NCBI GenBank assembly: GCA_022565695.1
Contig: JAIUME010000001.1
Coordinates: 186,001 to 250,000, forward strand
DNA length: 64,000 bases
Direction of reading: 5' to 3'
From: Alcanivorax sp.
GTDB taxonomy: Bacteria > Pseudomonadota > Gammaproteobacteria > Pseudomonadales > Alcanivoracaceae
Within the stretch, counting starts at the first letter, position 1. Each line of letters starts with the position of its first letter. Below the pieces are notes generated by a model. That model was not told the origin of the DNA, searched no databases, and saw nothing but the letters and a program-made list of their open reading frames with translations. The position numbers were made by a program, and so were the translations under genes. Positions 1 through 8,321 of this stretch are shown here, piece after piece.

Positions 1-73
1 GGCGTGCCGCCATGACAGCAGCCAGCATGGCAGCAAGATGTTCGAGACGGTTGGACTGATAGAGATAGTGCAT
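1..73 (-). CDS. recC: RecC, exodeoxyribonuclease V gamma subunit (N-terminal fragment)
   Basis: Only the first 24 codons lie in the window; the gene runs off the left edge. The peptide begins MHYLYQSNRLEHLAAML, which matches the conserved RecC start (E. coli RecC opens with VYHSNRLDVL). RecC is the Chi-recognising, non-catalytic subunit of RecBCD, the double-strand-break repair helicase/nuclease. An in-frame stop 18 codons upstream is the stop of the preceding EEP gene, so this ATG is the only plausible start. The call rests on a short motif, so confidence is moderate. Confidence 0.7.
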   Translation of the reverse strand, partial: MHYLYQSNRLEHLAAMLAAVMAAR

Positions 74-124
74 CGCCGGATGATACGGCGCGCAGCGCTG
101 CGCCGCCAGCGAGTGGGCAGGCGT

Positions 125-1024
125 TTAGCGGTCTGATTTTTCCAGCGGCCATTCGCGACTGGCGACTAGCACTTCGCCGGGAATGACAATTTCGGTGGCC
201 ACCGGCAGGTGGTCTGAGAGCAGGCAACTGTTCAGCACGGCGGTTTCCACAGCCTGCAGCCCGCTACTGACCAGAATATGATCAAGATGCTTTTCCGGCG
301 CCCAGCTGGGATAGGTGCGATGCTCACCATCCATGAGCCGCAGATCCAGTTCGGACAGCGGAGAATTGAGCAGTTCATGGGGCAGGCAATTGAAATCGCC
401 CATGATCACCACATACCGGTATTGCTTGAGCAAACCCGCCAGATACGCCAACTGCGCATTGCGGTGCTTGCCGCCCAGCGCCAGGTGCACCCCCACCACT
501 ACCAGCGGCATCTCCGGGTGGCCGTATTTGGCAATGAACGCACCCCGGCCCGGCAACCCTGGCAGACGGTGATCTTCCACGTGGTAGGGCACCACGCGGC
601 TAAGCATGCCGTTGCTGAACTGGCCGAAGCGGCCAAGATTGCGATTGAGCTGCTGGTGCCAGAAGGGGAACTCGGCCAGCGAGGCCAGGTGTACCAGCTG
701 ATTGGTGAAGCGGGAGCGCAGGCTGCCGCCGTCCACCTCCTGCAGGGCCACCATGTCGTAGCTCTGCAGCACCTCAGCGATGTTGCGGATATTCTCGACG
801 CTGTCAGGGTGCGCCACCAGATGCTTCCAGCTGCCTGTGACGTACTCGCGGAAATTGCTGGTGCCGATGCCCGCCTGGATGTTGAAGCTCATCAGGCGCA
901 GGCGGTCATCCGGCAAGGCAATGCTGCGCGGCCGCCGGGTGCGGCGGCGCAGCCCCTCCCGGACAAGGGAGAAGCCACCTTTCGGTTTTACCAGCGAGAA
1001 GGTGTCTTCACCTGCCTGGGACAT
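125..1024 (-). CDS. endonuclease/exonuclease/phosphatase (EEP) family protein
   Basis: A 299-residue member of the EEP superfamily (DNase I, exonuclease III and inositol phosphatase fold). The metal and catalytic motifs are in the usual order: SFNIQAG near residue 46, ALQEVDG near 92, VGVHLALGGKHRNAQ near 177, MGDFNCLP near 208, LDHILVS near 248 and SDHLPVATEI near 272. Together these form the Mg-dependent phosphoesterase site (Asn, Glu, Asp/Asn, Asp, His). There is no signal peptide; the N-terminus is basic. It lies between dsbA and recC, as in pseudomonads. The substrate cannot be inferred from sequence. Confidence 0.85.
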   Translation of the reverse strand: MSQAGEDTFSLVKPKGGFSLVREGLRRRTRRPRSIALPDDRLRLMSFNIQAGIGTSNFREYVTGSWKHLVAHPDSVENIRNIAEVLQSYDMVALQEVDGGSLRSRFTNQLVHLASLAEFPFWHQQLNRNLGRFGQFSNGMLSRVVPYHVEDHRLPGLPGRGAFIAKYGHPEMPLVVVGVHLALGGKHRNAQLAYLAGLLKQYRYVVIMGDFNCLPHELLNSPLSELDLRLMDGEHRTYPSWAPEKHLDHILVSSGLQAVETAVLNSCLLSDHLPVATEIVIPGEVLVASREWPLEKSDR

Positions 1025-1051
1025 ATCAACTTACCTTAAATGCCACGTGCC

Positions 1052-1705
1052 TTAGTTGGATTCGCGCTCGAGATTGACAAGATAATCAATGACTTCGAAG
1101 GTCTCGCGATCGTTGCGCAGGTTGTTGCGCAGCACCACATACTTGCCATTCACGGTGAACGAGGGCACACCGGTCAGGCGGTAGTCGCGGGACGCAGTAT
1201 CCGCCTGCCGCACCTTGGTGGAGACGCCGAAGGACGAGTAGAGGTCATTGAAATCGTCCGGCTCAACACCGTACTTGCGGAAGAAATTCGCCAGGGCCGG
1301 CACACTGAACAGCGGCTCACGGTGTTTGTGGATGGCGTCGAAAATCGGCTGGTGGATCTCGTCCAGAATGCCTTTGGCCTCTGCGACGAAGTAAGCACGC
1401 GCCAGGGGCTCCGCGCCACGGATGAAGAGCACCGGGCTGCGCACGAAGTCCACGTCGTCTGCCGCCTCTGCCTTCCAGGCGTTGACGATGGGCTCGACGT
1501 TGTAGCAGGCCGGGCAGCCGTAGAAGAAGAACTCGCGTACTTCGATCTTGTCGGGATCTGCCACACTGACAGCCTCGTCAAGCACCTGATAGTGGGTGCC
1601 TTCCGCGAAACGGCTGTGCTTGCCGTCTGCCAGTGCCTGGTTAAACACGCTGGCGCTGAACGCCACGCCCAGCAGGGCGACTGCCCCGGCTATCTGTCGC
1701 AACAT
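1052..1705 (-). CDS. dsbA: thiol:disulfide interchange protein DsbA
   Basis: Periplasmic disulfide oxidase of the thioredoxin fold. From the ATG at 1705 the product is 217 residues with a cleavable signal peptide (MLRQIAGAVALLGVAFSA...). The active site is YGCPACYNVEP, a CPAC variant of the usual CxxC, and the cis-proline loop is GVPSFTVNG. An ATG ten codons upstream (1735) is possible, but the AGGAGA at 1712–1717, six bases from the 1705 start, decides for the shorter form. DsbA would form the disulfides of exported proteins, possibly including the Cys-pair lipoprotein at 13.6 kb. Confidence 0.92.
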   Translation of the reverse strand: MLRQIAGAVALLGVAFSASVFNQALADGKHSRFAEGTHYQVLDEAVSVADPDKIEVREFFFYGCPACYNVEPIVNAWKAEAADDVDFVRSPVLFIRGAEPLARAYFVAEAKGILDEIHQPIFDAIHKHREPLFSVPALANFFRKYGVEPDDFNDLYSSFGVSTKVRQADTASRDYRLTGVPSFTVNGKYVVLRNNLRNDRETFEVIDYLVNLERESN

Positions 1706-1875
1706 CGGGAATCTCCTCGATTCGATACACTTCATTGGTGGCCGTTGATTAGTGATTAGGGGCTTTGACCGACAGATTCGGCAAATGCTCCCCGATAACC
1801 TCAGGATATACGATTTTAGTGAGGCTTGCGTGCAGGAGCGCTACGGCGAGAGGCGGGGAGGCGGGGAGTGAGCCA

Positions 1876-1902
1876 AAAAAAACGGCCCGAAGGCCGTTTT
1901 TT
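1876..1902 (-). terminator. rho-independent terminator after cytochrome c4
   Basis: On the minus strand the sequence is an ACGGCC stem, a TTCG tetraloop, GGCCGT and then a run of T. Runs of A and T on both sides make it usable from both strands. It follows the cytochrome c5–c4 transcription unit and isolates it from dsbA. Confidence 0.85.
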
Positions 1903-1933
1903 CAGAGCGCGCAAGCGCCGCATCTCGACAGGG

Positions 1934-2584
1934 CTATTTGGACAGGCCGGAGATGAAGCTGGCTACCGCCTTGATTTCACGGTCGGACATCTTCGCGGCG
2001 ATGGCCTGCATCATGCCGGGCTCGTCGCTGGTGGTGTCATTGCGACGGTAGGCGGATGCGCCGAGGTCGTCACGGCCTGCCGCGCGGAACGCACGCAGCT
2101 GCTCTTCAATGTAACGCGCGTGCTGGCCGCTCAGTGCGGGGAAGCCCGCAGCAGCGATGCCTTCACCTGCCGGGCCATGGCAACCGGAACAGGCGGCCAG
2201 GCCGGTGCTCATGTTGCCGCCGCGATAGAGACGCTCGCCGGCTTCCACCAGGTCAGGGTCTGCAGCACCGACTTCGATCGGCTGCGCCGCGTAGAATGCC
2301 GCCAGATCTTTCATGTCCTGCTCGGACATACCGGCAACCTGGCCGCGCATGATGGCGTTTTCCCGGGCGCCGCTCTTGTAATCCATGAGCTGCTTGACGA
2401 AATACTTCTCGCCCTGGCCGGCAATTTTCGGGAAGTCGGCAGCCGGACTATTACCGTCCGGGCCGTGACAGGCCGCGCACACGGCGGCTTTGGCTTCGCC
2501 CGCCGCCGCATCACCGGCGTGGGCCTGGCCGGCGAGAACACCCGCCAGTACAAGAGCAAACAGCTTCAGGGATTTCATGGCCAT
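1934..2584 (-). CDS. dihaem cytochrome c4
   Basis: A 216-residue exported cytochrome with an N-terminal signal peptide (ending near GQAHA). Two class I c-type haem motifs are present, CAACHG near residue 35 and CSGCHG near residue 132, one in each half, as is typical of the tandem-domain cytochrome c4 family. Cytochrome c4 is a periplasmic electron carrier feeding terminal oxidases. The gene sits eight bases downstream of a monohaem cytochrome gene in the same orientation and ends at a strong hairpin terminator, so the two are probably co-transcribed. Confidence 0.92.
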   Translation of the reverse strand: MAMKSLKLFALVLAGVLAGQAHAGDAAAGEAKAAVCAACHGPDGNSPAADFPKIAGQGEKYFVKQLMDYKSGARENAIMRGQVAGMSEQDMKDLAAFYAAQPIEVGAADPDLVEAGERLYRGGNMSTGLAACSGCHGPAGEGIAAAGFPALSGQHARYIEEQLRAFRAAGRDDLGASAYRRNDTTSDEPGMMQAIAAKMSDREIKAVASFISGLSK

Positions 2585-2592
2585 TCCTTACA

Positions 2593-2889
2593 TTACTTGG
2601 TCATGTATTCGATCAGAGCGCGATACTCATCATCACTGCAGTCGCCGCACATGCCACGTGGCGGCATGGCATTGAAACCTTCACGGGTGCGCTTGACCAG
2701 CGTCTCCATGCCTGCCTCGAGACGAGGCGCCCAGGCGGCTTCGTCACCGGTTTTCGGTGCGCCGGCGGCGCCACTGGCATGACAGAACACGCAGCTGGAG
2801 TTGTAGCGCTCTTCCACCGTAGCCGCGCTGGCCACGCTGCTGAGTGCAAACACTGAAACTGCCGCAGTTACTGCTGTAATCCACTTCAT
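2593..2889 (-). CDS. monohaem cytochrome c5 family protein
   Basis: From the ATG at 2889 this is a 98-residue exported protein: the signal peptide MKWITAVTAAVSVFALSSVASA, one CVFCH haem site, a methionine ligand region (NAMPPRGMC) and a CGDC pair near the C-terminus that forms the disulfide characteristic of cytochrome c5. A longer reading frame to 2940 exists, but the signal peptide and an AGGAG eight bases upstream support the shorter start. It would shuttle electrons in the periplasm together with cytochrome c4. Confidence 0.88.
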   Translation of the reverse strand: MKWITAVTAAVSVFALSSVASAATVEERYNSSCVFCHASGAAGAPKTGDEAAWAPRLEAGMETLVKRTREGFNAMPPRGMCGDCSDDEYRALIEYMTK

Positions 2890-3018
2890 AGTCCGCGCTC
2901 CTGTGACCACACTGGCCGAACCGGCATGGCAGAGGTCCAATCGGGATACTTACATTGAATAACTACCATTCAGGCAGCTCAGCGTTCCTCGGGGTTTCGC
3001 AAAACGCTGGCGGCGCGC

Positions 3019-3024
3019 ATTATA
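3019..3024 (-). promoter_or_regulatory. candidate -10 element for the cytochrome c5–c4 unit
   Basis: The minus strand reads TATAAT here, with a weak -35-like TATGAT 17 bases upstream. The same AT-rich block read on the plus strand gives TATACT, so the short divergent region between cytochrome c5 and engB may hold overlapping promoters for both. Confidence 0.45.
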
Positions 3025-3102
3025 TACTACCGTTGTGTCGCATCATACCTATTCTGCGAGACACCTCCATGACCCGCAGCCTTCACGGGATTGACCGATA
3101 TT

Positions 3103-3795
3103 ATGCGCCAACCGACGCACCGATCAGCGCCAGCAGCCATGCACCCGGCCGAGCGCCTGCTACGCCAGGCCGCCTTCAGCATCAGCGCCCCGAAACTGAG
3201 CCAATGCCCCCCGGATGAGGGGTTCGAGGTCGCTTTTGCCGGCCGCTCCAACGCCGGCAAGTCCAGCGCCATCAACCGTCTCACAGACCAGAAGAGCCTG
3301 GCCCGCACCTCGAAAACGCCGGGCCGCACACAGTTGCTCAACTTCTTCACCCTGGACGAGACCCGCCGGCTGGTGGACCTGCCCGGCTACGGCTATGCCA
3401 AGGTCAACAAGGGCATGCGGGAGCAGTGGCAGCGGGATCTGGATGCCTATCTCGCCGGGCGCCAGTGCCTGCGGGGCCTGGTGCTGCTGATGGACATCCG
3501 CCACCCGCTCAAGGATTACGACCTGATGCTGGTGGACTGGGCCGCCAAGGCCCGCATGCCGCTGCACATCCTGCTGACCAAGGCTGACAAACTCAGCCAC
3601 GGTGCCGCCAAGACCACGCTGCTCAAGACGCGCCAGGCTCTGAAGAGCCACCCCGGCGAACTGTCGGTCCAGCTGTTCTCGGCCACCGCCAGTACCGGCC
3701 TGACGGATGCCTGGGACAAGCTGGCCGAATGGCTGGCCGTGACGGACGCCGCAGATATTGCCGAGGATGCACCCTCCGCAGAGAAGGACGGGTAA
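3103..3795 (+). CDS. engB: ribosome biogenesis GTP-binding protein YihA/EngB
   Basis: An essential TRAFAC GTPase needed for assembly of the 50S subunit. From the ATG at 3103 it has 230 residues. G motifs are clear: G1 [10 protein letters not shown] near residue 46, a switch [11 protein letters not shown] near 65, G3 DLPGYGYA near 87, and G4 TKAD near 156. No convincing ribosome binding site separates the alternatives (TTG 3091, ATG 3103, ATG 3139), so the start is uncertain. As in enterics and pseudomonads it faces polA across a spacer that carries small RNA genes. Confidence 0.93.
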   Translation: MRQPTHRSAPAAMHPAERLLRQAAFSISAPKLSQCPPDEGFEVAFAGRSNAGKSSAINRLTDQKSLARTSKTPGRTQLLNFFTLDETRRLVDLPGYGYAKVNKGMREQWQRDLDAYLAGRQCLRGLVLLMDIRHPLKDYDLMLVDWAAKARMPLHILLTKADKLSHGAAKTTLLKTRQALKSHPGELSVQLFSATASTGLTDAWDKLAEWLAVTDAADIAEDAPSAEKDG

Positions 3796-3833
3796 ACGCT
3801 TCGCGCATGTCCGTCGGGAAGGCCACGGCAGGC

Positions 3834-3983
3834 AAAAAAAACCCCGGCAGCAAATCGAGGGGGTATCGACCGCGCTGCCAGGGTGGCTTGCCGCCACCGA
3901 CGCGTTAAGGGGGGGGCGCGTCGGGGCTGTTGACTGCGACCCGGCGAGGGATCGGGGGGGATCGGGGGAACCGGTCCGCAGTC
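3834..3983 (-). ncRNA. Spot 42/ErsA-locus small RNA, copy A
   Basis: A minus-strand RNA of about 150 nt in the engB–polA spacer. It ends in a textbook terminator: CCCTGGCAGC pairs with GCTGCCGGGG (3842–3851 with 3874–3883), followed by eight U. Upstream come a GGTGGC–TTGCC–GCCACC hairpin (3882–3898), a CCGACGCG/CGCGTCGG hairpin (3897–3924), and a long 5' stem (GACTGCG with CGCAGTC) whose loop is C-rich. A paralogue about 500 bp away has the same layout with compensatory base changes. The start is inferred from the GAACTT promoter upstream. Spot 42 in enterics and ErsA in Pseudomonas occupy this same spacer; homology here is inferred from position and structure. Confidence 0.75.
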
Positions 3984-3989
3984 CCTTCT

Positions 3990-4016
3990 GAAGACCGCCC
4001 TGAATGCAGCAAGTTC
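3990..4016 (-). promoter_or_regulatory. sigma-E/AlgU-type promoter of sRNA copy A
   Basis: The minus strand reads GGAACTT (-35 core GAACTT at 4011–4016), a 16-base spacer, then TCTTC (3990–3994). This fits the extracytoplasmic sigma-E/AlgU pattern GAACTT-N16/17-TCnnA. The same -35 is conserved in front of the second copy. ErsA in Pseudomonas is known to be driven by this sigma factor. Confidence 0.6.
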
Positions 4017-4328
4017 CTGCCTGCCAGACTGGCGCCTCGAAGAGCCCTTACATTGCACGCCACAGCGTGAAACCATCGTCAAATCATCCCCGGCCCGAAC
4101 AACGGGCAACGCACGGGTGTGCAATCGTCGCAGAGCATCAGGTCGTGGAGCGTCAGACAGTGCCGCATCGGGTCACATGACCGGCGAGTCAGCAGCCCGG
4201 CAGCCCAGACAGGATCAGGGTACGGTCAGTTCTTACAGGGGATAAGGCCGGCACAAGCCAGTTGGCACGGGTCTTGCTGCATACACAACAGCCAGCCTGC
4301 GGTGCTCCTGGGGAGGAAATCTGCGGGC

Positions 4329-4480
4329 AAAAAAAATCCCTGGCAGCAAATCGGGGGAAGGGAACGACTGCGCTGCCAGGGAGGCTTGCCGCCTCCGGCT
4401 CTTTGGGGGAAGAACCAGAGACTAAAAAAGCTACGGACCGGCGAGGGTTACTGGGGGATCGGGGGGTACCGATCCGCAGC
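4329..4480 (-). ncRNA. Spot 42/ErsA-locus small RNA, copy B
   Basis: Second member of the tandem pair, about 150 nt, minus strand. The terminator is a perfect 11-bp stem (TCCCTGGCAGC with GCTGCCAGGGA, 4337–4347 and 4372–4382) followed by eight U. The next hairpin is GGAGGC–TTGCC–GCCTCC (4380–4396): relative to copy A the central T-A pair has become A-T, a compensatory change that supports a real RNA helix. The 5' stem (AGCTGCGGA with TCCGTAGCT) again displays a C-rich loop with CCCCCGATCCCCC. The distance from the promoter -35 to the U-tract is nearly the same in both copies (188 and 191 bases from the end of the shared block). Confidence 0.75.
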
Positions 4481-4486
4481 TGTTGA

Positions 4487-4514
4487 TATGATGCACTGAA
4501 CCGACATTAAGTTC
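4487..4514 (-). promoter_or_regulatory. sigma-E/AlgU-type promoter of sRNA copy B
   Basis: The minus strand reads GGAACTT (GAACTT at 4509–4514), 17 bases, then TCATA (4487–4491). Only the GGAACTTnnTG/AAT surroundings and the RNA body are conserved between copies, as expected if this is a promoter. An alternative sigma-70 promoter upstream (ATGAAA at 4583–4588, 17 bases, TAAAAT at 4560–4565) would give a longer RNA. Confidence 0.55.
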
Positions 4515-4846
4515 CTGCCTTTCAGTGAGACCGCGTTCAACATTCGACGACTTTTACAGATTTTACCTCTCCCAACGCACTCTTTCATTCCTGAACCAAA
4601 TTCATGCTCGCCACGCTGGCCATTTGCCACCGCAATGCGTTCCTGACTTCCTGTCAGATCAGCACCGTCATCCAAACAGGTGACTGGCATCCCCCATACA
4701 GGGGATAAGCGCCGTGATGGCATTGTGCCCCGTCATCACCACCTCTACTCTCGCTGTCGCGCCGCAACAGGTCCGTCGTTCCAGGGTCGCCGCTTGCGGT
4801 AGCTCCCTGAAGACAGGATTCCCTGACAGAAAATAAGGAAATACAC

Positions 4847-5353
4847 ATGCTGAACCGATTGCTTGCACTGATCACCACTGCCCTGCTGCTGTCCGCCACT
4901 GCCCATGCCGAACAACCCGGCGAAGGCGATATCGCGTTGTTCCTGACCCAGCCTTTCAGCAGCAACAGTCTGGAAAGCTTTGGCGCCACCGGCCCCACCT
5001 ACAACCTCGGTCTGTTTCTCAGCGACGACCTGATGGCCTACGGCAGCCTGCGTCTCGTTAACGCAGACGGCAATACCAATCTGGGTCTTGGCGGCGGCGC
5101 TCGTCTGTATCAGGCCTATGGCGCGCCTTACCTGCGCACCTTTTTCGATGGCAGCCTGAGCTACACCTCCCTGGACGACGGTGACGGCAGCTTCAACATC
5201 CTGCAGCTCGGCGCCTTCCTGGGCACGGAATTCAACCTGGCCCCGCGTGCCAGCCTGGCGGTGCGCGTCGGCGCCACCTTCACGGACGTGGATGGTGATT
5301 TCAACATCCTGGATCTGGGCGCTGCTGATGTACTGCTGAGCGTCTATTTCTAA
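4847..5353 (+). CDS. small outer-membrane beta-barrel-like protein
   Basis: A 168-residue exported protein. The signal peptide MLNRLLALITTALLLSATAHA is followed by about 147 residues of alternating hydrophobic/polar stretches separated by Gly-Asp-Gly turns, as expected for an 8–10 stranded porin-like barrel. The chain ends LLSVYF; a terminal Phe is the usual Bam insertion signal. An AAGGAA sits eight bases before the ATG. I do not recognise a named family. It lies between two envelope-stress-type sRNAs and polA, which may or may not be meaningful. Confidence 0.7.
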   Translation: MLNRLLALITTALLLSATAHAEQPGEGDIALFLTQPFSSNSLESFGATGPTYNLGLFLSDDLMAYGSLRLVNADGNTNLGLGGGARLYQAYGAPYLRTFFDGSLSYTSLDDGDGSFNILQLGAFLGTEFNLAPRASLAVRVGATFTDVDGDFNILDLGAADVLLSVYF

Positions 5354-5365
5354 CCAGCATGCCAG

Positions 5366-5402
5366 CCGCTGGCACACCCGTTCCGCTACGGTGTGCCAGC
5401 GG
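5366..5402. terminator. 13-bp hairpin between convergent genes
   Basis: CCGCTGGCACACC and GGTGTGCCAGCGG form a perfect 13-bp inverted repeat with an 11-base loop, just after the barrel-protein stop and just before the end of polA. There is no U-tract on either side, so it may be a terminator/stabiliser for both converging transcripts rather than a classical intrinsic terminator. Confidence 0.55.
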
Positions 5403-5423
5403 TGCATTGGCATCATTGCGCGA

Positions 5424-8207
5424 TCAGTGCGCCTCATCCCAGTTGTTACCAACACCCGGATCGACCACGAGCGGCACCCGCAGCTCGGCGGCATTGCACA
5501 TCAGTGCCGACACCTCTCTGATCAGCGCATCGACATCCGCCTCCGCCACTTCGAAGACCAGTTCATCGTGTACCTGCATGATCATCATTGCATCCAGGCT
5601 GCTGTCCGCCAGCCATGCATCGACCGCAATCATGGCGCGCTTGATGATGTCCGCAGCCGTACCCTGCATCGGCGCGTTGATTGCCGTCCGCTCTGCCCCC
5701 TGCCGCATGGCGCCGTTACGGCTGTTGATTTCCGGCAGATATAATCGACGCCCATACAGGGTTTCCACATAGCCTTTTTCGCCCGCGTGGGCGCGGGTGT
5801 TGTCCATGTAGGCCTTGACGCCGGGATAGCGTTGAAAATACAGATCAATATATTCCTGGGCTTCGCCCCTCGGAATGCCCAGCTGCCGGGCGAGGCCAAA
5901 CGCACTCATGCCGTAGATCAGGCCGAAATTGATCGCCTTGGCATTACGTCGTTCATTGTCGCTGACGTCGTCCGGCGTCTTGCCCCACACTTCTGCGGCG
6001 GTGGCGCGGTGAATATCCAGGCCTTTCTCGAACGCATCCAGCAGGCCTTTATCACCACTGAGGTGCGCCATGATGCGCAACTCGATCTGGGAATAATCCG
6101 CCGCGACTATTTTGCGCCCCGACGGCGCGCGGAACGCCTGTCGTATGCGCCGGCCTTCCTCGCTGCGAATCGGAATATTCTGCAAATTCGGATCGCTGGA
6201 TGACAAGCGTCCGGTTGCGGCTACGGCCTGATGGTAGGACGTGTGTACACGCCCGGTGCGCGGGCGCACCATCTCGGGCAGCCGGTCGGTATAGGTGCTC
6301 TTCAGCTTCGACAGTTCACGGTAATCCATGATGATCTGTGGCAGGGTATGGCCGTCCAGCGCCAGCTCCTGCAACACGGCTTCTGCAGTGGATGGCGCAC
6401 CCTTGGGGGTCTTCTTGATGACCGGCAACCCTTGCTCTTCATACAGAATCGCACCGAGCTGTTTCGGTGAACTCAGATTGAATTTGCGGCCGGCCTCACT
6501 GAAGGCATTTTCCTCCAGTTCGCCCATGCGTTTCGCCAATTCCTGACTATGCCGGCGCAGCATATCGACGTCGACATAGCAGCCGTTGCGCTCCAGCCGC
6601 GACAGCACACCCACCAGCGGCATTTCGATATCATGGAAGACCTTGACCAGACTGGGCGTGGCGTCAAGCTTCGGCCACAGCGTCTCATGCAAGCGCAAGG
6701 TAATGTCTGCATCTTCTGCCGCATAGGGTGCTGCGTCATCAATGGCGATCTGGTTAAAGGTCAACTGCTTCGCGCCTTTGCCGGCGATATCCTTGAAGGC
6801 AATATTCTTGTGGCCCAGATATTTGAGCGCCAGGGAATCCATATCATGCCGTGTCGCGACAGAATCCAGCACATAGGATTCAAGCATGGTGTCAAACGCC
6901 ACGCCGCCAAGACGCACGTCATACTGCGCCAGCACACTCATGTCGTATTTCAGATTCTGGCCCACTTTCTTGTGATCATGGCTTTCCAGAAGCGGCTTGA
7001 GCTTTGCCAGCACTTCATCGCGGTCAAGCTGATCCGGCGCGCCGGGATAGTCATGGGCCACCGGCACATACGCGGCTTCGCCGGGCGCCACCGCAAATGA
7101 CACACCGACCAGCTCTGCACGCATGTAATCGAGACTCGTGGTTTCGGTATCAAATGCAAACAGCGTTGCGCTCTCCAGCTTTTTCAGCCAGACATCCAGT
7201 GCGGCCATATCGGTAATCGTGTCATAACCATCGCGGCTGATCGTCGGGGCAGCATCACCGCCATCCCCATCACTGCCGCCACCTTCTTCCGCCAACGCGG
7301 GCTCATCACCGTCCAGCAATTCTGCAATCCAGCTCTTGAATTCCAGCGCCCGATATTGCTCGATCAATGACGTCTTGTCCGGGGTCCCCAGCTTCAGATC
7401 ATCCAGGGTTTCATTGAGCGGGCAATCCACCTTGATGGTCGCCAGCTGATACGACAGGAATGCCTGTTCGCGATGTTCTTCCAGCTTCTTCGCCAATGTC
7501 TTGGCACCGCGAATGGCCAGCCCGGATACCTTGTCCAGGTTGGCATAAATCTCCTCCATGGAACCGATGCCCTGCAGCAGCCCCAGCGCGGTTTTTTCAC
7601 CGACGCCGGGCACGCCAGGAATGTTGTCTACCTTGTCGCCCATCAACGCCAGCAGGTCGATGATCAGTTCCGGGCCGACACCGAACTTGTCCACCACGGT
7701 ATCCTGATTCAGGACGGTGCCCGTCATGGTGTTGACCAGCGTGATACGCGCATCCACCAGCTGCGCCATATCCTTGTCACCGGTGGAGATCACCACCGGC
7801 TGCCCGTTGGCCGCGGCCTGACGGGCCAGCGTGCCAATCACGTCATCCGCCTCGACACCCTCCTCCACAATCAGCGGCAAGCCCATGGCGCGGATCACGT
7901 CATACAGCGGCTCGACCTGCGCACGCAGCTCGTCCGGCATCGGCGGGCGCTGTGCCTTGTACTGCTCGAAGAGCTCATCACGGAAGGTCTTGCCCTTGGC
8001 ATCAAAGACAACGGCCATCTGCGCCGGCTGATAATCCGCCAGCAACTTGCGCAACATGCTGATCACACCCCGCACAGCGCCGGTGGGCTGACCGGAGGAG
8101 GCCATCAGGGGCGGCAGGGCATGGAATGCACGATAAAGATAGGAGGAGCCGTCCACCAGAACGACGGCTTTTTGATCAGGCTGCTGGCCAGATTCGTGAT
8201 CAGACAT
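5424..8207 (-). CDS. polA: DNA polymerase I
   Basis: A full-length 927-residue PolI. The N-terminal 5'-3' exonuclease spans about residues 10–300 ([20 protein letters not shown] at the start; helix-hairpin-helix [10 protein letters not shown]). The 3'-5' proofreading domain is intact, with [11 protein letters not shown] and NLKYDMSVL carrying the metal-binding acidic residues. The polymerase domain has motif A DYSQIELR, motif [17 protein letters not shown] and motif [10 protein letters not shown]. It fills gaps in lagging-strand synthesis and excision repair. No strong ribosome binding site is visible upstream of the ATG. Confidence 0.97.
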   Translation of the reverse strand: MSDHESGQQPDQKAVVLVDGSSYLYRAFHALPPLMASSGQPTGAVRGVISMLRKLLADYQPAQMAVVFDAKGKTFRDELFEQYKAQRPPMPDELRAQVEPLYDVIRAMGLPLIVEEGVEADDVIGTLARQAAANGQPVVISTGDKDMAQLVDARITLVNTMTGTVLNQDTVVDKFGVGPELIIDLLALMGDKVDNIPGVPGVGEKTALGLLQGIGSMEEIYANLDKVSGLAIRGAKTLAKKLEEHREQAFLSYQLATIKVDCPLNETLDDLKLGTPDKTSLIEQYRALEFKSWIAELLDGDEPALAEEGGGSDGDGGDAAPTISRDGYDTITDMAALDVWLKKLESATLFAFDTETTSLDYMRAELVGVSFAVAPGEAAYVPVAHDYPGAPDQLDRDEVLAKLKPLLESHDHKKVGQNLKYDMSVLAQYDVRLGGVAFDTMLESYVLDSVATRHDMDSLALKYLGHKNIAFKDIAGKGAKQLTFNQIAIDDAAPYAAEDADITLRLHETLWPKLDATPSLVKVFHDIEMPLVGVLSRLERNGCYVDVDMLRRHSQELAKRMGELEENAFSEAGRKFNLSSPKQLGAILYEEQGLPVIKKTPKGAPSTAEAVLQELALDGHTLPQIIMDYRELSKLKSTYTDRLPEMVRPRTGRVHTSYHQAVAATGRLSSSDPNLQNIPIRSEEGRRIRQAFRAPSGRKIVAADYSQIELRIMAHLSGDKGLLDAFEKGLDIHRATAAEVWGKTPDDVSDNERRNAKAINFGLIYGMSAFGLARQLGIPRGEAQEYIDLYFQRYPGVKAYMDNTRAHAGEKGYVETLYGRRLYLPEINSRNGAMRQGAERTAINAPMQGTAADIIKRAMIAVDAWLADSSLDAMMIMQVHDELVFEVAEADVDALIREVSALMCNAAELRVPLVVDPGVGNNWDEAH

Positions 8208-8306
8208 GAGCTGGGTGTCCGCAGATTCATGGGGAATGGATATCGAGAGAGCATCTTGCCGCAGTGCAGGCCGAAATCAAAGGCAGCCCCGCCGCAGCGC
8301 CGTTAT

Positions 8307-8315
8307 TGCTATACT
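8307..8315 (+). promoter_or_regulatory. extended -10 promoter directly before thrB
   Basis: TGCTATACT is a TGn-extended -10 element. Its hexamer ends seven bases before the thrB ATG, which places the expected transcription start on the A of the start codon. No Shine–Dalgarno sequence is visible between them. Confidence 0.5.
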
Positions 8316-8321
8316 CCCTCC

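Noticed and set aside
1040-2782. Long plus-strand open frames opposite dsbA and cytochrome c4
   Set aside because: They are antisense to well-supported genes, lack family motifs, and arise from high GC.
7473-8321. Long N-terminal extension of thrB
   Set aside because: It runs antisense through polA and its sequence is unlike any ThrB; the family start is at 8322.
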